A DNA stretch of 64,000 nt from Sedimentibacter sp. zth1 (GTDB lineage Bacteria; Bacillota; Clostridia; Tissierellales; Sedimentibacteraceae), in the NCBI RefSeq assembly GCF_017352195.1, contig NZ_CP071445.1, positions 62,001-126,000 on the forward strand, in the 5' to 3' direction. Shown piece by piece: positions 46,474-55,633 of the stretch. Position numbers and translations under genes: made by a program. The notes below the pieces were generated by a model. The model was not told the origin of the DNA and ran no database searches. It worked only from the letters and a program-made list of their open reading frames with translations. Position 1 is the stretch's first letter. Every line of letters starts with the position of its first letter.

Positions 46474-46517
46474 GATAAATATTTAAAATAATTAAATTTA
46501 TTTGTGTTGTGACGTTG

Positions 46518-46556
46518 AAAAAGCTAGGGATTGACCCTAGCTTTTTTTTTTTTTTT
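46518..46556 (+). terminator. Strong terminator of the str operon
   Basis: A 12-bp stem (AAAAAGCTAGGG / CCCTAGCTTTTT), loop ATTGA and an uninterrupted tract of about 16 T residues. Confidence 0.95.
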
Positions 46557-47107
46557 GTGTGTGTAAAAAATAAGTCTATTTTATTCAATTATATTAGCTA
46601 TATTCCAGTTAATATCTTTTTCTATTACTCATTTTATAATGATAAATCCATTTTGATTCAAAAATTATTAATAATATAAACATTTTTATATATATTAATA
46701 TATTTTTTTATAATTTATTTAAAATATTACTTAATTTTTGAATATATATATCAAAAATATGCAATAAAACGTTACAAGTATAAGATTTTTAGCTTTATTT
46801 GCTTTAGCTAAATAGCAGGCTTTGACATATATTTTATAGTTAATTAAGTACAATGTATACTACAAGTTGTTTATATTTATACAAGATATTTTAAAAGTTA
46901 TAAAAGATAAATTTATATAATCTTTAGCGTAAAATTAATTGTACATAAATATTAAATATACAAATGTTTTTAACAGAATAGTAATTTACTAAAAAGTCAA
47001 AAACATTAGTAAAAAATATTCTGTTATTAATATTACAGTGTGTTATTAATGTAGCATATATTAATGTGCAATTAACAATAAATAAAAAAGTTTTAAGGAG
47101 GATTCTT
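46557..47107 (+). promoter_or_regulatory. AT-rich gene-free region upstream of the SLH protein
   Basis: No plausible gene on either strand. A TTGACA at 46822-46827 may be a -35, but no good -10 sits at 16-18 bp (TACAAT at 46849-46854 is 21 bp away). A nested inverted repeat spans 46972-47025: outer arms AACAGAATA / TATTCTGTT, inner arms TTTACTAA / TTAGTAAA. GGAGG before the start codon is at 47097-47101. Probably a long leader, or a leftover junction of the island. Confidence 0.5.
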
Positions 47108-49798
47108 ATGAAAAAAGTAAGGAGAGTAGTATCATTTATTATTGTATTATCAATGTTCATGTTGTCATTGACAAGTGTTTATGCGCAAATTACAGATATT
47201 GACACACACTGGGCAAAAAATGAAATTAACTACTTAGTAGAAAAGGGTATTTTGACAGGTTATCCAGATGGTACATTTAAACCAGAAAACAATGTTAGTA
47301 AAGTAGAATTTTACAAAATTATAAACAACACAATGGGTTATAAAGAAGAAGCTACCTTTGAATTTAAAGATGTTAGATCACCAGAGGAAGATTGGTTTTA
47401 CTATGATGTATCTAAAGCTGTGAAGGCAGGGTACATAACAGATGGAGAATTTCTATATCCAACAGAATTTATAACAAGAGAAGAAGTAGCAAGAATTATT
47501 GGTGTTACATTTAAATTAAATGAAAATCCAGAATTTACAGCTTACTTTAAAGATAATTTATTAATTTCATTAGATGCATTAGGTTTTATAGGAACCTTAA
47601 AAGAAAAAGAATATATTATAGGTTTTCCTGATGAAACCTTTAGACCAACTAATTCTATTAAAAGAGCAGAACTAGTAAAAATGCTTTATAATATTTTAGT
47701 TATAGAGGGAATACCTCAAAAAGCAGATTTGACAAAATACAAAGCAGCATTAGCAGCAGTTAATGAATCTGACTATACAAAACATAGTTGGGCTGCTTAT
47801 CAAAACATAGTTTTAGCAAATGTGGTTACAGAAGATAATACACAGGATGAAGTAGATGCAGCAACTGAAACAATAATAAATGCACAAAAAGAATTAGTGA
47901 AAGTATATAGATATAAACCGGTGGTTCCAGAAGAACCAGAAGAGCCAGAAGAACCAGAAAAACCAGAAGAGCCAGTAATAGATAAAATAGAATTGGCAGC
48001 AAAGATATCAGAGGCAGAAAGATTAAATGAAGAAGACTATACCGCAGAAACATGGACAGTATTAGAAACAGCATTAGGAAGAGCAATAGAAGTAAACAAC
48101 AATACAGAAGCAACACAGGAACAAGTAAATGAAGCATTAACAGCATTAGAAGATGCAATACAAGGATTAGAAGAAAAACAAGAAGAGCCAGTAGTAGATA
48201 AAACAGCATTGACAGCAAAGATATCAGAGGCAGAAAGATTAAATGAAGAAGACTATACCGCAGAAACATGGACAGTATTAGAAACAGCATTAGGAAGAGC
48301 AATAGAAGTAAACAACAATACAGAAGCAACACAGGAACAAGTAAATGAAGCATTAACAGCATTAGAAGATGCAATACAAGGATTAGAAGAAAAACAAGAA
48401 GAGCCAGTAGTAGATAAAACAGCATTGACAGCAAAGATATCAGAGGCAGAAAGATTAAATGAAGAAGACTATACCGCAGAAACATGGACAGTATTAGAAA
48501 CAGCATTAGGAAGAGCAATAGAAGTAAACAACAATACAGAAGCAACACAGGAACAAGTAAATGAAGCATTAACAGCATTAGAAGATGCAATACAAGGATT
48601 AGAAGAAAAACAAGAAGAGCCAGTAGTAGATAAAACAGCATTGACAGCAAAGATATCAGAGGCAGAAAGATTAAATGAAGAAGACTATACCGCAGAAACA
48701 TGGACAGTATTAGAAACAGCATTAGGAAGAGCAATAGAAGTAAACAACAATACAGAAGCAACACAGGAACAAGTAAATGAAGCATTAACAGCATTAGAAG
48801 ATGCAATACAAGGATTAGAAGAAAAACAAGAAGAGCCAGTAGTAGATAAAACAGCATTGACAGCAAAGATATCAGAGGCAGAAAGATTAAATGAAGAAGA
48901 CTATACCGCAGAAACATGGACAGTATTAGAAACAGCATTAGGAAGAGCAATAGAAGTAAACAACAATACAGAAGCAACACAGGAACAAGTAAATGAAGCA
49001 TTAACAGCATTAGAAGATGCAATACAAGGATTAGAAGAAAAACAAGAAGAGCCAGTAGTAGATAAAACAGCATTGGCAGCAAAGATATCAGAGGCAGAAA
49101 GATTAAATGAAGAAGACTATACCGCAGAAACATGGACAGTATTAGAAACAGCATTAGGAAGAGCAATAGAAGTAAACAACAATACAGAAGCAACACAGGA
49201 ACAAGTAAATGAAGCATTAACAGCATTAGAAGATGCAATACAAGGATTAGAAGAAAAACAAGAAGAGCCAGTAGTAGATAAAACAGCATTGACAGCAAAG
49301 ATATCAGAGGCAGAAGGATTAAATGAAGAAGACTATACACCAGAAACATGGACAGTATTAGAAACAGCATTAGGAAGAGCAATAGAAGTAAACAACAATA
49401 CAGAAGCAACACAGGAACAAGTAAATGAAGCATTAACAGTATTAGAAAATGCAATACAAGGATTAGAAGAAAAACAAGAAGAGCCGGTAGTAGTTGCAAC
49501 TTATCATCCACAATTATATATGCCGACTATTGGAAAAATCTCTGTAGAAGTTAATAACGTAACAAATGCTGTAAAATTTAGTGTTACATATCATCTTTCT
49601 CCTGATGAACAAGGTAATGAAGTAATAAGAACTACAGAAATTATTGATATAAACACACCTTTAACAACTGAAGGATATCCTATAATGTTTTATAATCCTA
49701 GTACAACAGGATACGATACAATAACTATTTGCATATATGATGCAAATGAAAATTTACTATACACTTTTGAAAGTGTAGTGCCAGTAACTGCACGATAG
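47108..49798 (+). CDS. S-layer-homology (SLH) surface protein with FIVAR repeats
   Basis: 896 residues from ATG 47108 (GGAGG upstream; an in-frame GTG at 47066 is rejected). Signal peptide 1-26 (VVSFIIVLSMFMLSLTSVYA). Three SLH domains lie at about 28-200: AKNEINYLVEKGILTGYPDG and GFPDETFRPTNSIKRAE are clear, the middle one diverged. These anchor the protein to pyruvylated wall polymer. One divergent FIVAR unit (about 208-265) and a Pro-Glu spacer (EEPEEPEEPEKPEEP) follow, then seven nearly identical 72-residue FIVAR units (about 292-795) and a unique C-terminal domain of about 100 residues. The repeats likely form a helical stalk. The ligand is unknown. Confidence 0.9.
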   Translation: MKKVRRVVSFIIVLSMFMLSLTSVYAQITDIDTHWAKNEINYLVEKGILTGYPDGTFKPENNVSKVEFYKIINNTMGYKEEATFEFKDVRSPEEDWFYYDVSKAVKAGYITDGEFLYPTEFITREEVARIIGVTFKLNENPEFTAYFKDNLLISLDALGFIGTLKEKEYIIGFPDETFRPTNSIKRAELVKMLYNILVIEGIPQKADLTKYKAALAAVNESDYTKHSWAAYQNIVLANVVTEDNTQDEVDAATETIINAQKELVKVYRYKPVVPEEPEEPEEPEKPEEPVIDKIELAAKISEAERLNEEDYTAETWTVLETALGRAIEVNNNTEATQEQVNEALTALEDAIQGLEEKQEEPVVDKTALTAKISEAERLNEEDYTAETWTVLETALGRAIEVNNNTEATQEQVNEALTALEDAIQGLEEKQEEPVVDKTALTAKISEAERLNEEDYTAETWTVLETALGRAIEVNNNTEATQEQVNEALTALEDAIQGLEEKQEEPVVDKTALTAKISEAERLNEEDYTAETWTVLETALGRAIEVNNNTEATQEQVNEALTALEDAIQGLEEKQEEPVVDKTALTAKISEAERLNEEDYTAETWTVLETALGRAIEVNNNTEATQEQVNEALTALEDAIQGLEEKQEEPVVDKTALAAKISEAERLNEEDYTAETWTVLETALGRAIEVNNNTEATQEQVNEALTALEDAIQGLEEKQEEPVVDKTALTAKISEAEGLNEEDYTPETWTVLETALGRAIEVNNNTEATQEQVNEALTVLENAIQGLEEKQEEPVVVATYHPQLYMPTIGKISVEVNNVTNAVKFSVTYHLSPDEQGNEVIRTTEIIDINTPLTTEGYPIMFYNPSTTGYDTITICIYDANENLLYTFESVVPVTAR
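47981..49492 (+). repeat. Seven tandem 216-bp repeats (FIVAR units)
   Basis: Units start at 47981, 48197, 48413, 48629, 48845, 49061 and 49277. Units 2 to 5 appear identical at nucleotide level. Unit 1 and unit 6 differ slightly at the start (Leu-Ala instead of Leu-Thr). Unit 7 has a few changes (Gly for Arg, Pro for Ala, Val and Asn near the end). Such near-identity means recent expansion or ongoing homogenisation. Confidence 0.97.
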
Positions 49799-49818
49799 TA
49801 AAATGTATTAGATAAAAG

Positions 49819-49846
49819 CCCTCCCCAAAGAACTCTTTGGGGAGGG
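49819..49846 (+). terminator. GC-rich hairpin after the SLH gene
   Basis: A 12-bp perfect stem (CCCTCCCCAAAG / CTTTGGGGAGGG) with loop AACT. It is unusually GC-rich for this genome. The T tract after it is poor (GTTATTG), so it may terminate by stem strength or protect the mRNA end. Confidence 0.7.
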
Positions 49847-49856
49847 GTTATTGAGC

Positions 49857-50169
49857 ATATAACATGTTTTGGGGTACCCAGTTGCCATTTGTGTTGGTGT
49901 AACTGAGTCAGCTTCTAACTAATTATATAATAAGGATTTAGTCCTTCTTATATAACTTAAAAATAAGGAGGTGAATATTCTTAAATTTGTATAATAAAAT
50001 GGTATAGGAGGTGAAATATATAAGTATTTCTTAACAGTAATTTGTAGGCATAAACTAAATATAATATGTTTAGACTTTAGTAATGAAATTTACATCAAAA
50101 TTTTAATTTATTAAAATTTTTATTAATTTCTTTGATGTAAAAGTAAAAATTAAAAGGAGAAGACTATAA
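49857..50169 (+). promoter_or_regulatory. Structured region upstream of the first subtilase
   Basis: No gene of normal size. Contents in order: GGGTACCC palindrome and CAGTT/AACTG arms (49871-49905), a 14-bp hairpin with one mismatch (TTATATAATAAGGA / TCCTTCTTATATAA, 49923-49955), and two perfect Shine-Dalgarno-like sequences without a start codon at normal distance (AAGGAGGTGA at 49965, AGGAGGTGA at 50006). A hairpin TTTACATCAAA / TTTGATGTAAA (50089-50141) follows, then the real ribosome binding site (AAAAGGAGAAG). Probably a long regulatory leader. Confidence 0.5.
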
Positions 50170-53100
50170 ATGCTAAGTAACCTAAAAGTTAAAAAGAATT
50201 TTGCCGTACTATTAACATTATTAATGTTAATAAGCATGATTCCATCATTTGCTTATGCAAATGACAGTAATATTAGCTCAGCAAAAGAAGAATTAAAACA
50301 AGAAGCATTATCAAAGATTACACCAGAAGTAATGAATGATTTTGACGAAGACCTAATAGAAGTACTAGTGTATATGAAAGAACAAGTAGACACAGAAATG
50401 ATAGCTGAGGCTACAAAATCTGCTGTGTCAGATGTAATGACCCCATATAATATAAAATTAGAAGTAAGAAAAGGAGTAGTTGAAGCTTTAAAAGATGAAG
50501 CAACTACTACTCAAAAAAATATAATCAAATATTTAGATCAAGAAATGGATAAAGGAAATGTTGAAGAATTTACATCTTATCACATAGTCAATATGATATA
50601 TGTAAAAGCAACAAAAGAAGTAATAGAAAATATTTCATTTATGTCAGAAGTAGAGAAAATATATAAAAATAAAGTTCACACATTAGAAGTTACAGAAATG
50701 AGTGAAGAGATAAAACCAACAACAGAGGGCATAGAGTGGAACATTGAAAAAGTTAATGCAGACCAAACTTGGGAATTGGGAATTGATGGTAGCGGAGTTG
50801 TAGTAGGAAGCCTAGATTCAGGAGTAGATTGGACACATCCAGCGATAAAGAATAAATGGAGAGGATATGATCCATCAACAGGAGAAACTAATCCTGAAGG
50901 TAGCTGGTTTGACCCAGTATATAATTCAACATTACCAGAAGATTCAGATGAGCATGGAACTCATGTTATGGGAACAGTATTAGGACAAGAGGAAGATGGA
51001 AGTAATAAAATAGGTGTAGCACCAGGAGCAAGATGGATAGCAGCAAGAGTATTTAACACTTCAGGTTCAACTACAGGTACAATATTATTATCAGCAGCAG
51101 AATGGATGCTTCAACCAAATGGAGATCCAGCAAATGCACCTGATGTTGTCAACAACTCATGGGGTGGTGGATCAGGAATAGATGAATGGTATAGAGATGC
51201 TGTAAGGAACTGGAGAGCAGCAGGAATATTCCCAGTATTTTCAGCAGGAAACCAGAGAGCGGGCGAACCAGCACCATGGCCAGGATCAATATCATGCCCA
51301 GCAAATTATCCAGAATCATTTGCAGTAGCAGCAACAGATATAAATAATATGAGAGCTTCGTTCTCAAAATTAGGTCCATCACCATATGATGAAAGTTTAA
51401 TAAAACCAGAAATATCAGCACCAGGAGTAAGTATTAGATCATCAATACCAGGTGGTGGATACCAAGGTGGATGGTCAGGAACATCAATGTCAGCACCACA
51501 TATTACAGGAACAGTAGCATTGTTGTTATCAGCAAACGCATCATTGACAGTGGATGATATAGATGAAGTTATCAAGAGTACAGCAATGCCATTAGTTGAC
51601 ACATCATATCCAACAGCACCTAATATGTCATACGGTTATGGTTTAGTTGATACATTTGAAGCAGTATCACAAGTAGCATCAGGAACAGGATATATTTCTG
51701 GTAAAGTGTTAGTACCTGGCGAAGATACAAGTGAGCCAGTTATAAATCACGAACAAATGGTAACAGAAATATATATAGGTTCAGATACAGATATAATAGC
51801 AGAGATATCTGATGATGTAGCTATAACAGAAGTAGAGTTATTAGTAAAACAAGAAGGAAAATCCTACTGGATGTTAACTCCAATGAATAGAATATCAGGA
51901 GATCATAAAGCAGGAATATACAAAGGAACAATAAGCTATGATATGCTAGGAGGAAATAGTATTACATATAAGATAAAAGCTAGAGATTATGGAGGAGATG
52001 CTATTGTTTCGCCGAATTATAATATAGAAGTTAAATTTGGTATTGTTCCAGATGAATATACTCAAGGCTTTGAAGGCGGAGTAGAAGGTTGGATATTTGG
52101 TGGAGAATGGGAATATGGAGTACCATCAGGAACAAGTCCAGAAGCATATGAAGGAGAAAAATTAGCAGGAACTAAAATAGCTGAAAATTATGCAAATGGT
52201 GCAAATAGCTTACTAGTAACTCCACCAATAGATTTAAGAAATGCTGATCTAGGTTCAGCAACATTAAGATTCCAAGAATGGTACGAAACTGAAAACAATT
52301 ATGATAAATGCTATGTATATGTTACAAACGACTATGGTAGCACTTGGACACAAGTAGGCCCAATCCGTACAGGAAATGTAACGGAATGGATGGAAACAGT
52401 AATTAATCTTAATGAATATATAGGCTGTTTAGATCCAGTATTTGTTGGATTCCGCTTTACTTCAGATAGTTCAAATGTAAAACCAGGTTGGTTTATAGAC
52501 AATGTAAGATTAATTGGTGTAGATACTGAAGCTCCAGCAACTCCTATGGATTTAGTTGCAGAGGCTACTCTTACAGGAATAAAATTAAATTGGACTGCTG
52601 TAGATGATAGTGATGTATCACATTATAATGTGTATCGTTCATTAACTTCAGGAGAAGGTTATGAATTTATAGCAAATGCATCTTCTAATATGTTTATAGA
52701 TACAACACTAGAAGCTGGAATTACTTACTATTATAAAGTTGCAGCAGTAGACATTTCAGAAAATACAAGTGAACTAAGCGAAGAAGTATTTGGTCAAATA
52801 TCAGAAACAACAGTGTTATTTAGTACAGATTTTGAAAATGATGATGCAGGATTTGTTACAGGAGTTACAGCTGGAACTGAAAATCCATGGGAATTGGGAA
52901 TACCTACGTCAGGATCTAATGAAGCAACATCAGGAGTAAATCTGTGGGCAACTAATCTTGAAGGAAACTACGAGCATAGAACTGATGCATATATTCAAAG
53001 CCCAACTATACAAATCCCAGCAGACATAAACGCTGTACTTACATTCAATCACTGGGTAGATATGGAAGGAACTAGCACGTTATATGATTATGGTCAAGTG

Positions 53101-55512
53101 CAAATTTCTAAAGATAATGGAAGTACTTGGACTAATATAACACCTGTAACAGGGGGAAAATATGGCAAGAGAGTTCAAGCTTGGGCAAATGAAGAAATAG
53201 CTTTAGAAGGATATAATGGAGAAACTATAAATATAAGATTCTTATTCCATTCAGATGGTTCTGGAGCATATACCGGATGGTATATAGATGATGTAGTTGT
53301 GCTTGGAATGGATACTACCCCAGAAGCTTTAGCAGAACAAATAAACTTAGAAAAAGAAGAAGAACCAGAAGTTAAAAAAGCTGATTATGTAGATCCAGAA
53401 GAATTAAGTTATAGCTTAAAGAAAGACAAAACAAATAATTATGTAACAATAGAAGATGAAGAAGTACAAAATATGCAAGCTGCATATGTTGGTGGAATCC
53501 CTGCTACAGATGCAGTAGTAACAGTACTAGAGACAGGAAGAAGTGTTAAAGTAAATCCAGTTAACGGTAAATTCTATATGAGACACGTACTTGGAGAAAA
53601 CTTTACACTAAGAGCAGAAGCATATGGATATTATGCAAATGAAGTAACTGTAAATGTAAATGAAGATGAAACAACAAGAGTAAATATCATGTTAGAACCA
53701 AAACCACAGGGAACTATTATAGGAAGAGTATTTGACAGATATTATAATAACGGAGCAGCTAATGCTGTAATAAGAGTGGTAGAAGACCCTAAAGTAGCTC
53801 CAGTAGTAGCAGATGAAGATGGATACTTTAGAATTAACAAAGTATACGAAGGAACATATACACTTAAAGTGGTAGCAGATGGATTTGAACCGGGAGAAAT
53901 TACTGTAGATGTATACGAAGATGAAATAACAAATGTTGATATACCACTTAAGAGATTTGTAGGTTATGAAGATGATATAATCTATGACGATGGAGTAGGA
54001 GAAAACGCATTAGTATTAAATAGTGCAGGTTACGGATTAGCAGTAAGATTTACACCTGAACAATACGGTAAAGTAAAAGGAGCAAATGTTTTCTTCTGGG
54101 ATAATAGCTGGCCATCACCAGGAGGAAATAGAATAGGTTTTGCAATATACGGAATAGATGATAATGGAGCACCATATCAAGTAGGAGATCCTATATTTGT
54201 TGATGTAATAAGAGGAGAATTTAACTATATAGATTTATCAAGTTTAGGCTTCTCAACAGATAGAGATTTCTATATCTCAACGATACAAGATGCAGCAGGT
54301 TCTTCTTGCCCAGGAACAGGTATAGATGAAAACTCTCCATACGGAGATAGATCATATTTGAATCTTGGTGGAGAATTCAAGCTAATATCAGAAGAAAATA
54401 TCCAAGGTGGAATAATGATCAGAGCAAGAATGGAATACTCAGTAGCTGTACCAGTTATAACTAATCTAAATGAATTAACATATACAAATCAAGACTCAAT
54501 AACTGTAGAAGGAACAGTTACAGCAGATGGTAAAGTAAATGTATATCTAAATGGTGAAAAGGTAACTACAGTAGATACAGAAAACAAAGAATTTGCAGTA
54601 GAAATAAATTTACCATTAGATGAAAATACAATTATGGTAACAGCAGAAATGGACGGAATAGAAACAGAGCCATCATCAGCAGTGACAGTAATAAAAGACA
54701 AGATAGCACCAGAATTAATAGTAGAAGAACCAGAAGATAATTTAAAAATCAATGAAGAAGTAGTTCATGTTGTAGGTAATGTACAAGATAATATAGAAAT
54801 AACACAATTATTGATCAACGAAGTAGAAGTAGCAATAGATGAAGATGGAAACTTCCATGAAAGATTGATGGTAAATCAAGGTGTTAATATTATTACAGTT
54901 AAAGCAATAGATATTGCAGGAAATGAAACTGTTATTGAAAGAACAGTAACTGTAGAATTAACAGAACCAGAAATTACAAACATACTTCCAGCAGAAGATT
55001 TAGAGCTTTATGTTGATGATATATTAACTGTTAGCTTTAATGCACCTACAGGTGGAGAAGGATATTTCAGATTATTGCTTCCATTTGAAACTTCAGATAA
55101 TAATATAGGAATTCCTATGACAGAAGAAGATGGAGTATATACTGGTACTTGGACTGTTCCTGAAGGATTTGTTGCTACAGACTTACAAGTTGAAGTAGTA
55201 TATGTTAGTCAGTATGGAACTACTGTATCCGAAATAGCAGAGGGTAGAGTTACTCTAATAGGTAGAATGGAAGATCTTCCAGAAAGTACAATAATAATTA
55301 ACGGTGAAGCTTTTGATATGAATTTCATAAATAGTAATCCTGAAGGACAAATAAAATTAATAGAATGGTTAAATTCAGGTAATCAAGCTTATGTCAAACT
55401 TGATAAAAATACTATAGTTGATATGGAAGGTGAAATAATTAGTATTGAATTATTACCACAACGTATAACTTATATTGATATGAGTGGCAATATAACATTC
55501 TATGAAAAATAA
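50170..55512 (+). CDS. Giant secreted subtilisin-like protease (copy 1)
   Basis: 1780 residues, a bacillopeptidase F-like S8 serine protease. Signal peptide 1-30, propeptide to about 180, catalytic domain about 195-505. The triad is Asp216 (SLDSGVDWTHP), His262 (DEHGTHVMG) and Ser439 (GTSMSAPHITG), with oxyanion Asn361 (SAGN). After it: an MAM-like beta domain (about 630-780), a fibronectin type III domain (about 785-870), a second MAM-like domain (about 880-1045), and two carboxypeptidase-regulatory-like domains (about 1110-1260). Then come a beta domain, two Ig-like segments (about 1425-1595) and a C-terminal domain. No SLH or sortase motif, so it is probably released or bound by its beta domains. 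Confidence 0.93.
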   Translation: MLSNLKVKKNFAVLLTLLMLISMIPSFAYANDSNISSAKEELKQEALSKITPEVMNDFDEDLIEVLVYMKEQVDTEMIAEATKSAVSDVMTPYNIKLEVRKGVVEALKDEATTTQKNIIKYLDQEMDKGNVEEFTSYHIVNMIYVKATKEVIENISFMSEVEKIYKNKVHTLEVTEMSEEIKPTTEGIEWNIEKVNADQTWELGIDGSGVVVGSLDSGVDWTHPAIKNKWRGYDPSTGETNPEGSWFDPVYNSTLPEDSDEHGTHVMGTVLGQEEDGSNKIGVAPGARWIAARVFNTSGSTTGTILLSAAEWMLQPNGDPANAPDVVNNSWGGGSGIDEWYRDAVRNWRAAGIFPVFSAGNQRAGEPAPWPGSISCPANYPESFAVAATDINNMRASFSKLGPSPYDESLIKPEISAPGVSIRSSIPGGGYQGGWSGTSMSAPHITGTVALLLSANASLTVDDIDEVIKSTAMPLVDTSYPTAPNMSYGYGLVDTFEAVSQVASGTGYISGKVLVPGEDTSEPVINHEQMVTEIYIGSDTDIIAEISDDVAITEVELLVKQEGKSYWMLTPMNRISGDHKAGIYKGTISYDMLGGNSITYKIKARDYGGDAIVSPNYNIEVKFGIVPDEYTQGFEGGVEGWIFGGEWEYGVPSGTSPEAYEGEKLAGTKIAENYANGANSLLVTPPIDLRNADLGSATLRFQEWYETENNYDKCYVYVTNDYGSTWTQVGPIRTGNVTEWMETVINLNEYIGCLDPVFVGFRFTSDSSNVKPGWFIDNVRLIGVDTEAPATPMDLVAEATLTGIKLNWTAVDDSDVSHYNVYRSLTSGEGYEFIANASSNMFIDTTLEAGITYYYKVAAVDISENTSELSEEVFGQISETTVLFSTDFENDDAGFVTGVTAGTENPWELGIPTSGSNEATSGVNLWATNLEGNYEHRTDAYIQSPTIQIPADINAVLTFNHWVDMEGTSTLYDYGQVQISKDNGSTWTNITPVTGGKYGKRVQAWANEEIALEGYNGETINIRFLFHSDGSGAYTGWYIDDVVVLGMDTTPEALAEQINLEKEEEPEVKKADYVDPEELSYSLKKDKTNNYVTIEDEEVQNMQAAYVGGIPATDAVVTVLETGRSVKVNPVNGKFYMRHVLGENFTLRAEAYGYYANEVTVNVNEDETTRVNIMLEPKPQGTIIGRVFDRYYNNGAANAVIRVVEDPKVAPVVADEDGYFRINKVYEGTYTLKVVADGFEPGEITVDVYEDEITNVDIPLKRFVGYEDDIIYDDGVGENALVLNSAGYGLAVRFTPEQYGKVKGANVFFWDNSWPSPGGNRIGFAIYGIDDNGAPYQVGDPIFVDVIRGEFNYIDLSSLGFSTDRDFYISTIQDAAGSSCPGTGIDENSPYGDRSYLNLGGEFKLISEENIQGGIMIRARMEYSVAVPVITNLNELTYTNQDSITVEGTVTADGKVNVYLNGEKVTTVDTENKEFAVEINLPLDENTIMVTAEMDGIETEPSSAVTVIKDKIAPELIVEEPEDNLKINEEVVHVVGNVQDNIEITQLLINEVEVAIDEDGNFHERLMVNQGVNIITVKAIDIAGNETVIERTVTVELTEPEITNILPAEDLELYVDDILTVSFNAPTGGEGYFRLLLPFETSDNNIGIPMTEEDGVYTGTWTVPEGFVATDLQVEVVYVSQYGTTVSEIAEGRVTLIGRMEDLPESTIIINGEAFDMNFINSNPEGQIKLIEWLNSGNQAYVKLDKNTIVDMEGEIISIELLPQRITYIDMSGNITFYEK

Positions 55513-55527
55513 TCTAAATCTTTATAG

Positions 55528-55559
55528 AAAGTTATCCCTATGTTTTAGGGATAACTTTT
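55528..55559 (+). terminator. Terminator between the two subtilase genes
   Basis: A 13-bp stem (AAAGTTATCCCTA / TAGGGATAACTTT), loop TGTTT and a short T end. It makes the two genes separate or partly separate transcripts. Confidence 0.75.
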
Positions 55560-55633
55560 CTAAATCAATTACAGAATTTATTAATTTACTTTGATATAAA
55601 TGGTTAAATAATCTTATAAAGGGGAGACCTAGA

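Noticed and set aside
46557-47107. Cyclic di-GMP riboswitch upstream of the SLH gene
   Set aside because: Considered because a cyclase is present in the window; neither known class's conserved core could be found here or before the subtilases.
47981-49492. Regularly spaced repeats that could be taken for a CRISPR-like array
   Set aside because: The units are contiguous 216-bp coding repeats with no spacers, inside a continuous reading frame.
47826-49511. Long antisense open frame of 561 codons on the minus strand
   Set aside because: It runs through the FIVAR repeats and translates to a Leu-rich, repetitive product; it is open only because the repeat unit lacks stops in that frame. No ribosome binding site.
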